DNA of 64,000 nt from Symbiodinium kawagutii. Taxonomy: Eukaryota; Sar; Dinophyceae; Suessiales; Symbiodiniaceae. Of this stretch, positions 1 to 8,778 are shown in pieces. Made by a program: the position numbers and the translations under genes. Under the pieces are notes generated by a model. That model was given only the letters and a program-made list of their open reading frames with translations. It had not been told where the DNA came from and did not search any database. The stretch's first letter is position 1. Each line of letters starts with the position of its first letter. Location of the stretch: assembly GCA_009767595.1 (NCBI GenBank), contig VSDK01027873.1, forward strand, positions 62,001-126,000, in the 5' to 3' direction.

Positions 1-1899
1 ACCTGTGTCTGGCTGTGGTATAGATGCTGCTTGTGGGAGGGATTAGAAGCGGTTCCCTGGTGTCGTGAGATTAACATGGCATAGGTTGTGAGGTGCAGCC
101 GCTTTGAACGAAGCTGAGGGGCTGCAGTTGGAGGACTTTGTGCGCGAAGGATTGATGTGGATGTGAAGGTTCAAAGACGGAGGGAGTGCACTGTGAAGGT
201 TCTGAGGCATTGCTGGGGAGCTCACAGTCAAGTCCGCAGAGTCATTCTGCAAGTTCATTCTTCTTCCATCTTCTTCCATCCTTCAATGAATCTCATTCAC
301 TCTGGCCTTTCAATGAATTGGATGGAAACCTCCTCTCTCATCACCTCCCCCATCCGCGCCTGCGCTCCCGTCTATTGTATTGCTGGCTTTCGTTTCCCTC
401 TTCGAACGTGTACGTGCACACACAGACCAGCATGCAAGTCATTTTCGAATTGTTCTGTGGAAGGAGAGCTATGAAATGTACTGACATGTTTGTCAGAATC
501 TGGGAGAGTCAGATGATCAGAATTATGTACGACAGCTTCGTAGAGAAGTTAACTGTGAAGGCCAACAAGTAGCCTTCCATCCGACTCCGAGCATCCGGCA
601 CCGAGCCACGATCCCACGATCCCAGAATTCACAAGTAGCTTCCAAGCAATACCAAACAATCTGAAAGCAGCTTCCTTCTTAACTCGGCCCTGCTCCAGGA
701 GTGTTTAACTCCCAACAGGAACAAATCCTTCTCCCAAACCGTGGCACAATTTGCGCATGGGTTACATACCCCGGATCATACCTGTACACAAACAGAGAAA
801 AACCTCCCAACTGGAACCGTTGAAGCTTCCACAAGAACCACTGAGACTCAGCTGAGGTCAAGATAGTGTTTGGGCCTCAGAGCTATTCCAGCCAAGCTTT
901 GATAGCCCCAGAAGTATCAAATTCTGCCCATTCGATTCTTCTTGCCTGGATGGTTTCTGATGTTTGGAGGCGCCGGGAACTTCTGCTCAAAAGCGGCGGA
1001 TGTCACGTGTGTCGTGTTGGGCTTAGAGCGTCCGGCTGGGAGAGCATATTTGCTGAAATAGAGATAGCCTTCGGTACAACCTGTTGTGAAGTCTGGAAGG
1101 CAGGAGTCATAGACATGAGTTTGGTGGACGCTGACATTGGAAATCTAAGAGGCTAGATGAAGGGAGTATAGAGACGGAATTGGAAGTACAAGCAGCTGCA
1201 TGCAGCTCATCCATCCGATTTCATTTTCGGTCAGAGGCAAAAGAAGATGACATTAGGTTTGGAAATAAAGTTTAATAGTTTGAAAGTGAAATTGTTGAAT
1301 TGTCAGAAGATTTGCAGCTGTCGCCTCCCTGCAATCTCAGTGGCTCAGAGCTGCGATCAAATTTTGAGCCAAATCAGTGTCATGCTGGCTCGAGCTGCTT
1401 TGAGGCGAAACCAGGGTGTTCAGCCTGACAAAGTGTGAAACATCACACAAAACCCCCCCGAACGTTATTCAACGAGTGGCAATTTTCAGTAGTTTTATAG
1501 TCTGTTTTTCCCTTTTTTCTCCCATTTGAAGACATGATCTTTTCAGTAGTTTTCTCAGTTTTCAATTGAACAAGCCTTGAAAATTCCAATCAATCGGGCT
1601 GTGAACTGCCATCCAGGCGTGCCGGCGCCGCCCTTTCCGGCGGCCCGGCCTTGCGGGGCTTTGCAGCCTCACCGCTAGAGTCGACTGCGTGGGCCGCAGC
1701 CTGTCACGGCGGCATTTTTCATCTCTTTGACCTTCCAGCGACCTTCCACTTTCGTAGAAATCTTCTGCTTTGATTTTTAGAAATCTTCTGCTTTGATTTT
1801 CTTTGTGCTTCTGCTTACAATTGCCCTGAGGCCAAGCTCTACGAAGAGCTTGTGGACAAATCAGTGAAGGACTTCCAGAGATTCAATTTTTGTCATCCT
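1..1899. other. Spacer left of the retrotransposon
   Basis: No recognisable gene. The longest convincing open stretch is on the + strand at about 866-1156 (96 codons, Trp-, Cys- and Arg-rich). It matches no family I know and could be an exon or chance. A GC-rich patch at about 1617-1720 contains a short hairpin (arms of about 8 bases around 1627-1644). A 23-bp direct duplication follows just before the copia element. Confidence 0.5.
1755..1800. repeat. 23-bp direct duplication
   Basis: Two adjacent, nearly identical 23-base units (1755-1777 and 1778-1800) with the core AAATCTTCTGCTTTGATTTT. They lie about 100 bp before the left LTR and look like a simple tandem duplication. Confidence 0.8.
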
Positions 1900-2072
1900 T
1901 GACAAATCCTGAGTTGAGTTGACATTTGCACCATGCCATGATCTGATTCCATGAGCCTCACGTGTAACATATCGGCACGAGCACTTGGGACAGGGAAGCC
2001 TAGGCGTAAAAGTGCTGCCATGTGTGTCCTGTTGCCTTGAAGGGTCCAGGCTCCTGCTACGTTTGTATCGCA
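1900..2072 (+). repeat. 5' LTR (173 bp)
   Basis: It begins TGACAAATCCTGAG and ends GTATCGCA, repeated with one mismatch at 11404-11576. It is short for a copia LTR but has the expected TG...CA ends. It should carry the promoter and RNA start of the element; no TATA-like box stands out. Confidence 0.93.
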
Positions 2073-2073
2073 T

Positions 2074-2087
2074 TGGTAGCGACAACC
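2074..2087 (+). promoter_or_regulatory. Probable primer-binding site
   Basis: Directly after the 5' LTR the sequence reads TGGTAGCGACAACC. TGGTA is complementary to the CCA end of a tRNA, and TGGTAGC resembles the complement of an initiator-Met tRNA 3' end, the usual copia primer. The match beyond the first seven bases cannot be confirmed without the host tRNA sequences. Confidence 0.55.
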
Positions 2088-2106
2088 TGGCAAGGTTTGG
2101 CGCACC

Positions 2107-5100
2107 ATGGCGGCAGAGATGTACTTCGATAGCGATGTGCCGCTGTCCTATGGGTCCTCTGCAGGAAGTGCAGCCGATGATTCTGGCGCCTCCCAGGAAT
2201 TTCCGAATCCATTTGATGATCTGGCTGATGATGGTGGCGATGGTTCGAACCCCGTGACGGAAATCCATGACCCACATGACCCACCTGTTGATCCACATGT
2301 TCAACCCAATGGTTATGATGGCGACCATGGTAATGTGGATGGCTTTGCTGGCAACTATGGGAACTATGCTCACTATGATGGCTACTATGCAGCAGGTAAT
2401 CCAGGTAACCCCAACATCAACTTCAACCAGGGTGGATCCAACCGCGCACCGTCAGCTCTCGCAGGTAGTCGAGTGGGCAGTCATGCGAGCTCACATCGAC
2501 CACGCGGCTCTCGAGGCCGGGGTGGTGCGAAGTCCAGTGCTTCGCATGGTTCAGCTGCAGCGGCGAAACCCAAGTGGAGGTCAGGCCAGATACCTCCAGC
2601 ACCAGTCTTTGAAGGAGACATTGACCAAGATCCGTACTGTCTAAGACACTACAAAAAGCGTCTTCTTCGCTGGATTCGTATCACCAAAGAGTTCCTTCCC
2701 CCCAATGAACAGGCCTTAAGGGCCAGAGAGCAGCTGCGGGGCGAAGCCGAAATCGAGTTCGAAGAAGTCGATGACAGCAGGTTTGATCATCCTGATGGAA
2801 TCAATCGTTTGCTGCAGGACCTGTCTGAGAGCTTCGGCGAAAAGGAGATCTTCAGACAGGGAGGTGCCATCAGAGAGTTTGAAGCCATGGGCCGTTTGCA
2901 AGGTGAAAGCATCCAGGCGTTTGTGCGCCGCTTCAGACTCTTGGAGCGCAAGTTGCAGGACAGCAAAGTACCCACATATCCAGAACAAGCTCGGGTCATC
3001 AAACTCCTCGATGGCCTCAGGTTAGATGAGAGGAGCATATCGTCCCTGCTCCTTGCTGCAGGAAACCGATATGAGATGACACCCATCTTGGACGCCATCA
3101 AGCTGCATTATCCTGCAGGTATGAGTGTGACCGGCCTTCCCTTGCGATCTACTGCATCGTCTTCCTCGAGACGCTCGGGCCCAGCCAAGCAAAAGCCGAA
3201 GCGCAACTGGAACGCAACTTGGCTTGGCGATGCAGATGCTCCGTTTGGTGAGATTGAGGAGCCCTATGACCCTGCCGATGACGAGTTCCCTGCTGATGCG
3301 GCCGCTCCACAGAATGACTATGCTGATGTGGAGTACTTTGACAATGAATGGCCAGAGGATCCAGATGGTGAAGACGGTGACCACGATGCAGCGCCCGCTG
3401 CCGAAGAGGCTCCCCAGGATGAGTTCTTCGACACTTTGCAGGCTCTGACAGTGACCAGCCGTCGACTGGCAGAATTGACAAAGGCCAGGGGATTCTTCAA
3501 GACCGGCGACAAAGGTCAGTCAAAGGGCAAGTCAAAGGATGTCAACAAAGACAAGGGCAAAGGCAAAGGCAAGAGCAAAGGTAGTGGCAAGTCTCGAGAT
3601 GGAGGCAAGGGCAAGAACAAGAGCTCTGGGAAGAGTAGTCCCACTCCGACTCGAGCCAACTTTGAGTTGCAACAGAAGCGTCTCAAAGACGCTGTGTGCT
3701 TGGGCTGTGGATCATCGTCCCATTGGCTTCGAGATTGTCCCAATGTACAGCGTCACAGTGCACAGATGGTGACCGCTGGAATGACTTTGGATCCTTTGGG
3801 CAATGTCGAAGACTATTCCCAGTGGATGACTTCGGCTTTCGATGTCATCGACAAAAAGGACATGATCCAATTGCCGCAGTTGAGCGACACATGTGTTCCA
3901 CTACATGCTCCCGTATGTGCACGTTTCAACCATCATGATCATGGCTACATGTTTGAGAATGCGCACGATATCCCCATGAACCCCAAGATCCTCATCCAGT
4001 ATGCCAACAACGATTCAGCACTCATGATTGCAGACACCGGTTGTCAAAGGCAGGTGGCAGGTAGTAGATGGCATCAACAACGTCAATCTGAGATTTCCCC
4101 CTTGGAGGCGATCCCCTATGCCGAAAGCTGTCACTTTTCCTTCGGACCCAATGCAGGTGTGCCCAGCAAGCAGCGGCTCGCATATGCTTCTGGGATCGCA
4201 GGCCGGAGCGTGGTGTTGGGCATCAGTGAAGTTGCAGACAATGCACCAGCTTTGTTTTCACGACCTGCATTTGAGATCTTGGGAGCAGTTCCAGACATTG
4301 TTCAAGGGGTGATGCATTACAAAGCTTTGGGAAAGAATGTGAAATCCAAATTGTTTTTGTCCAAATGTGGGCACCTTGCCATTCGCATTGATGAGTGGCC
4401 ACATGAGATTTTTGATTGGCCTGTGCTTCCGGAAAGTCACATGCTTCCTGATGCTTGGATTCCCGGACAACTGCCTCTCAAGAAGCAATCTTTGCAGCAC
4501 TCGTCGCAACCTGCTCGTCCACCTCCACATGCCGGGTCTCTCATCTCACGCCCCCGGATGGCTGAGGAACTGGCGGACTATGATGGAGCAGATGCTCGAG
4601 TTTGTGTACATGGTCTCCCAGTCGGTGCTCATGTATGCGGCAACAAGCATGCGCCGGGCACTCAAGGACAGGATTCTGAGGTTGTGGTTTCCAAGACAGA
4701 CCGCCACGACCATGCTGGCCACAACAACGGCTTTGCAGATTCAGAGCAACACAGAGGAGACCAAGTACCCCCGGAATCCACAGACTTGCCGACACGAGCA
4801 TGGCATTCGCCGCTATGGAGCAGCAGGCCACTCAATTTCAATCTGCGATCAATGCGGGGCAAGGTGGCTGAAGGATCAAGCAGGAGCACTTCAACCAATC
4901 CAACCCAAGGCGAGTCCTTCGGCCAAGACACCTTTTCCTGCCAAGAAAAAGGGAACCGGAACAAGTTCCTCGGATGGCTTGCTACAGGCATCACAGCTGC
5001 CCTCGCCGTTGCATCAGGATCGAGCTTACCCGAAGTACCGAGCTCCGCCACCTCCAACCAACAGAACTTCAAGCCGGACGTCCCAGGATGGCACTATATC

Positions 5101-8100
5101 AACACGGAACATGCCAAGGGCCAAGGCCAACATGCCACCTGGTCAGGGGACAGTTCCGGAGATGTACAACTTGGAGGACGACTGGGACATGGGGGGAACA
5201 TGGCAGAGCGAGCCGTGCCTCGATCCGGAGGATCGGAGCAACTATGGCGGGGAGGAATGGGCACGATCCCAGCAGCCATCGGACGAGGAGATTGCTCGGA
5301 TTCTTCAAGCAGAACAGGAAGCCGAGCTCTTGGCCGAAGCGGAGAGGATCGACCGAGAACGAGCACTGCAACAAGCTCGACAAGCAAGACCTCATCAACT
5401 ATGAGCCCAATGCCTTCACTGACAGGCTCCGCAGATGCTCCACTTCAGAGGGAAGATCGAGGTGCAGTCGCCTTGAGAGCAGGAACTCAAAAGCGACTCT
5501 TGGGCAACGTGAAAGCTGTCAAAGACAACCTCGAGATGGAGCAACGGGCCTATGCTTTGCAAGTGAAACGCACTATAAACTTCAGGCAGAAGTATAAGCA
5601 CGATCTTGTCGAGATCTATGCTGGTTTCGGCAACATTACTGCTGAAGGACTTGCCCGTGGCCTTAGAGTTCTGCAACCCGTGGACAAGGTACATGGCATC
5701 AACCTGCAGACTCGTCAAGATCATGCTCAACTGCGTTCCTTGCTCAAAGCTCGTCGGCCTTTCTTGACAGTGTGGGAAATTCGTTGTGATCCTTGGTCAC
5801 GCATCCAGCACTTGAACTTCAGCCAGGAGGAACTCAAGCAGCTTCGCTTGTCCCATCTGATCGACTTGGAGGAGATGTGTCGCACCATTAAAGAGATGCA
5901 TGCGGAGGGGCTTCACTTTCTCCTTGAGAATCCATGGGGCACCGATTTCTGGAAGCAAGCCGCTGTGAATGAGTTGCTCGAGCTGGACAATGTAGCCCTT
6001 CGCAAAGGAGCTATGTGCAACTTCGAGCTTCGTGGCAGAGACGGCCTACTTCTGAAGAAGGAGACGGGTTGGTGTTCAGATCTATCTGATGTTCTCGACA
6101 GACTTGCAATTCCATGTCGGGGTGACCATGCACATGAAGAGTGTTTGGGTTCGAATGCCAAGCGTGGACAGATCTACACTCGTAAGCTGGCAAAAGCTGT
6201 GCTGGATGGTTTGTGCACAGCTCTTCAACGACATGGTGATGAACGTTTCTGTCGAGGCCTTCCTTCGGCATCTACATGGATCACGGGTGCCTTGAGTACC
6301 TTGAACAACCGGCCCGACTTCACCAGTTGGACCTCCACAACTGTCATTGACGCCGGCACGGTAACATGCTGGTATCTTGACATTCATCGAGATGAGGAGT
6401 CTTGGCGACCTTTGCTCAAGGAGGCCGAGGAGCGTTTGAAGGACAAAGTGCAAGCTGCTGCTTTGGTGAAAAAGGACACGGCCTACTATGAGCAGATTCG
6501 ACAGCTTGCGCCATGGGACCTGGTGCAAGTGCAGATCACCCGCAATCCCAAGACCAGACGATTGCCCCACAACTTGCTGTTGAACGAGGAGATCACACAT
6601 CGAGGAGCTGTGTTGCTGTACTCCAATGGGCAAATCAAATTCGAAACTGAGGTGACTGCAAGCATTTTGACCGCACCAGCGGCTCGCTTTGATAGCCCTG
6701 TTGCATATGCAATCCTTTTCTATGGCCGGGCCCCCGCGACAACCTTGGACCCGGTGGCCAACCGTGCTCCAGAAGCACAACCGATGATGACCGGATCGGC
6801 GCAGACACAAGATCCAGAAGAAGCATGGCATCCCCATCAACCAGGTGCTCAAGATATAACGTTTCCAGACTTGGAGCCGAATGCGGTGCCGCAGTGGACG
6901 CTGAGTGTTCTTCGTCGTCTACATGTCAACATGGGCCATCCAGGCCGTGAGGCTTTGATTCGACATCTGGCAGCCGCCGGAGCCTCAGGACCAGCACTGC
7001 ATGGCGCCAAGCATTTGCGATGCAGCATTTGTGAAAGGACCAAACCTCCATTTCAACCACGACCAACCCAAGGGTATCAAGCACGACGGTTCAACGACCG
7101 TCTCCAGATGGACATTGTCTATATCAAAGACATCACCGGCACTACTAATTTGTTTTTGAGTCAATTGGACCAAGCCACCACCTACCACGTGTTGGACTAC
7201 TTGACTACTCGTAGTGAGGAGGAGGTGATCCACACATTGGTGCGTGGCTGGTTTCGATACTTTGGCTTTCCCGATGAGATGCTCCTTGATGCCGAGGGTG
7301 CTATGAAAGGATATCAGTTTGAAATCCTGTGTGCCCAAGCAAGCATCAAAGTGAGACATATCCCTGCCGACGCGCACTGGCAGTTGGGGCGTGCAGAAAG
7401 GCATGGCCAAGCAGCCAAGTGGATGATGGGTCGATTGGTGAATCAGTTTGCCCCCACTTCTGTCAAAGAGATGGAGCTGCTTGCTGACATGACCATGCAT
7501 GCCAAGAACTCATTGGCTCGCAAAGCTGGCGCATCACCATGCCAGTGGGTTTTGGGCAGGAATCCCAAGATACCTTTGTCTCTGCTATCCGAACATGACT
7601 CAATTGAGGCCAAGCAGGTACTCGAAGACACACAGAAGTACCGGCAGATTGAAGCAGTCCGCCATGCCGCCATGAAGGAATTCCTTGAGTATGAGTACAA
7701 TGAGTCCCTTCGCAGAGCAGTTCTCCGCAAACATCGCCCCTGGAGAGGACCATTGCATGTCGGGCAAAAGGTAGCCTACTTTCGCCAAAGGAACCAGTTG
7801 GATGGCGAGGGCAGCAATGAAGGCTACAGACAAGGCCTCATTATCGGACTCGATCCTGGGCCGAGTGGCTCAGTGTGGGTGCGTTCCAATCGTGGCCGCC
7901 TAGTGCAGGTGGCTCGTGAGCAGATCAGAGGTATCGAAGATGAAGAGCTGTGGTCACCAACAGATGAAGACCTTAGGGTCTTGAGAAGTGCCGAAGCTGA
8001 CCTCTCGGAAAAGTTCCCTCGTGCCTTTCAACATGAAGGACCTGCCCCTCGTCCAGATGACGATCGACAAGTCCTCGACCCATTGGGACAAGAGGTGCCC

Positions 8101-8778
8101 GACACTTTTGTTGAGCCACCGATCATTGCCCCTCCTGCTCAACCACCAGCACCAGCCATAGCTGATGAAGATGATGAAACAACCCCTCAGCTTCCAGCAC
8201 TTCCACCTGTTCCCAAAGAACATGAGCCACCTGTGATAGAACCGCCAGTGCCGAAAAGGGTCCGATTCCAGGATGGCTCGACAACTTGGTTTCTTGATCC
8301 CGATGGTCGACCCACAGTTGTAGCTGAGAATGCCACAGAGCTTGTTCCCCTACCAGAGGACTTCTCACCTGATGAGTTCAAGTTCAGGACATCTTGGGCT
8401 TACCAAGATTCTCAGTGGACCAAGATTGAAGACCAAGTCCCGTGGGCAGAGCATGATGCTCAAGGTCACATTCTTCCAGGAGGAAGAGCTGAAAAGTTGA
8501 TAGTCACCTTCAGTCCCCAGCTGAATCGGGGACATGGACCATCCTCGTCTTCTGTGCGAGGCCTCAAACGTGAAGGTGAACCTCTTGACCCGAGCATTGC
8601 TGCGGACTTGGACAAACAAGAGGGAGGGTTGCCACCAGCAAGCACAACACCACAAGCAGATACATCAACCACAGAACAGCAAGCAAATCAACCACAATCA
8701 CATCCACCAGCAACAGCATCTACATCATTTCCACCAGCAAGCACATCAATCACCGACAACACAACAGCATGCAGATGA
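2107..8778 (+). CDS. Copia ORF1: Gag, protease, methyltransferase-like domain, integrase
   Basis: ATG at 2107 lies 35 bases after the LTR, and the frame stays open for 2,223 codons. Residues 1-530 are Gag-like: an acidic N-terminus, a helical capsid region, then a Lys/Gly/Ser-rich stretch. A CCHC zinc knuckle sits at C531, C534, H539 and C544. The aspartic protease motif is D643-T-G. Residues about 1165-1375 form a methyltransferase-like domain (E-I-Y-A-G-F-G at 1169, R-C-D-P-W-S at 1226, L-L-E-N-P near 1272). Integrase follows with the zinc site H1606, H1611, C1639, C1642 and the catalytic triad D1669, D1728, E1764, which has exactly 35 residues between the last two. The C-terminal ~300 residues are Pro/acidic-rich. 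Between about 4540 and 5404 this frame looks non-coding and another frame carries the conserved sequence (see separate entry). Reverse transcriptase is in ORF2, one frame ahead. Confidence 0.93.
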   Translation: MAAEMYFDSDVPLSYGSSAGSAADDSGASQEFPNPFDDLADDGGDGSNPVTEIHDPHDPPVDPHVQPNGYDGDHGNVDGFAGNYGNYAHYDGYYAAGNPGNPNINFNQGGSNRAPSALAGSRVGSHASSHRPRGSRGRGGAKSSASHGSAAAAKPKWRSGQIPPAPVFEGDIDQDPYCLRHYKKRLLRWIRITKEFLPPNEQALRAREQLRGEAEIEFEEVDDSRFDHPDGINRLLQDLSESFGEKEIFRQGGAIREFEAMGRLQGESIQAFVRRFRLLERKLQDSKVPTYPEQARVIKLLDGLRLDERSISSLLLAAGNRYEMTPILDAIKLHYPAGMSVTGLPLRSTASSSSRRSGPAKQKPKRNWNATWLGDADAPFGEIEEPYDPADDEFPADAAAPQNDYADVEYFDNEWPEDPDGEDGDHDAAPAAEEAPQDEFFDTLQALTVTSRRLAELTKARGFFKTGDKGQSKGKSKDVNKDKGKGKGKSKGSGKSRDGGKGKNKSSGKSSPTPTRANFELQQKRLKDAVCLGCGSSSHWLRDCPNVQRHSAQMVTAGMTLDPLGNVEDYSQWMTSAFDVIDKKDMIQLPQLSDTCVPLHAPVCARFNHHDHGYMFENAHDIPMNPKILIQYANNDSALMIADTGCQRQVAGSRWHQQRQSEISPLEAIPYAESCHFSFGPNAGVPSKQRLAYASGIAGRSVVLGISEVADNAPALFSRPAFEILGAVPDIVQGVMHYKALGKNVKSKLFLSKCGHLAIRIDEWPHEIFDWPVLPESHMLPDAWIPGQLPLKKQSLQHSSQPARPPPHAGSLISRPRMAEELADYDGADARVCVHGLPVGAHVCGNKHAPGTQGQDSEVVVSKTDRHDHAGHNNGFADSEQHRGDQVPPESTDLPTRAWHSPLWSSRPLNFNLRSMRGKVAEGSSRSTSTNPTQGESFGQDTFSCQEKGNRNKFLGWLATGITAALAVASGSSLPEVPSSATSNQQNFKPDVPGWHYINTEHAKGQGQHATWSGDSSGDVQLGGRLGHGGNMAERAVPRSGGSEQLWRGGMGTIPAAIGRGDCSDSSSRTGSRALGRSGEDRPRTSTATSSTSKTSSTMSPMPSLTGSADAPLQREDRGAVALRAGTQKRLLGNVKAVKDNLEMEQRAYALQVKRTINFRQKYKHDLVEIYAGFGNITAEGLARGLRVLQPVDKVHGINLQTRQDHAQLRSLLKARRPFLTVWEIRCDPWSRIQHLNFSQEELKQLRLSHLIDLEEMCRTIKEMHAEGLHFLLENPWGTDFWKQAAVNELLELDNVALRKGAMCNFELRGRDGLLLKKETGWCSDLSDVLDRLAIPCRGDHAHEECLGSNAKRGQIYTRKLAKAVLDGLCTALQRHGDERFCRGLPSASTWITGALSTLNNRPDFTSWTSTTVIDAGTVTCWYLDIHRDEESWRPLLKEAEERLKDKVQAAALVKKDTAYYEQIRQLAPWDLVQVQITRNPKTRRLPHNLLLNEEITHRGAVLLYSNGQIKFETEVTASILTAPAARFDSPVAYAILFYGRAPATTLDPVANRAPEAQPMMTGSAQTQDPEEAWHPHQPGAQDITFPDLEPNAVPQWTLSVLRRLHVNMGHPGREALIRHLAAAGASGPALHGAKHLRCSICERTKPPFQPRPTQGYQARRFNDRLQMDIVYIKDITGTTNLFLSQLDQATTYHVLDYLTTRSEEEVIHTLVRGWFRYFGFPDEMLLDAEGAMKGYQFEILCAQASIKVRHIPADAHWQLGRAERHGQAAKWMMGRLVNQFAPTSVKEMELLADMTMHAKNSLARKAGASPCQWVLGRNPKIPLSLLSEHDSIEAKQVLEDTQKYRQIEAVRHAAMKEFLEYEYNESLRRAVLRKHRPWRGPLHVGQKVAYFRQRNQLDGEGSNEGYRQGLIIGLDPGPSGSVWVRSNRGRLVQVAREQIRGIEDEELWSPTDEDLRVLRSAEADLSEKFPRAFQHEGPAPRPDDDRQVLDPLGQEVPDTFVEPPIIAPPAQPPAPAIADEDDETTPQLPALPPVPKEHEPPVIEPPVPKRVRFQDGSTTWFLDPDGRPTVVAENATELVPLPEDFSPDEFKFRTSWAYQDSQWTKIEDQVPWAEHDAQGHILPGGRAEKLIVTFSPQLNRGHGPSSSSVRGLKREGEPLDPSIAADLDKQEGGLPPASTTPQADTSTTEQQANQPQSHPPATASTSFPPASTSITDNTTACR
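4540..5404 (+). CDS. Out-of-frame Pol segment with zinc ribbon, inside ORF1
   Basis: In this stretch the +1 frame relative to ORF1 looks like the real coding frame. It is open to a stop at 5402-5404. It encodes an amphipathic helix, then a C-H-rich ribbon starting at 4787 (C-R-H-E-H-G ... C-D-Q-C-G-A-R-W), then a Pro/Ser-rich linker and an acidic helix rich in Glu, Ala and Arg. A Cys/His ribbon of this form between protease and the methyltransferase-like region is familiar from dinoflagellate copia polyproteins. The ORF1 frame over the same bases is a Ser/Arg/Gly-rich sequence without such features. So ORF1 probably has one frame change near 4.5 kb and a compensating change near 5.4 kb, by mutation, by ribosomal frameshifting or by assembly error. 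Confidence 0.6.

Noticed and set aside
1861..2373. 170-codon - strand ORF across the 5' LTR and start of Gag
   Set aside because: It is antisense to the LTR and ORF1 and has no features of its own.
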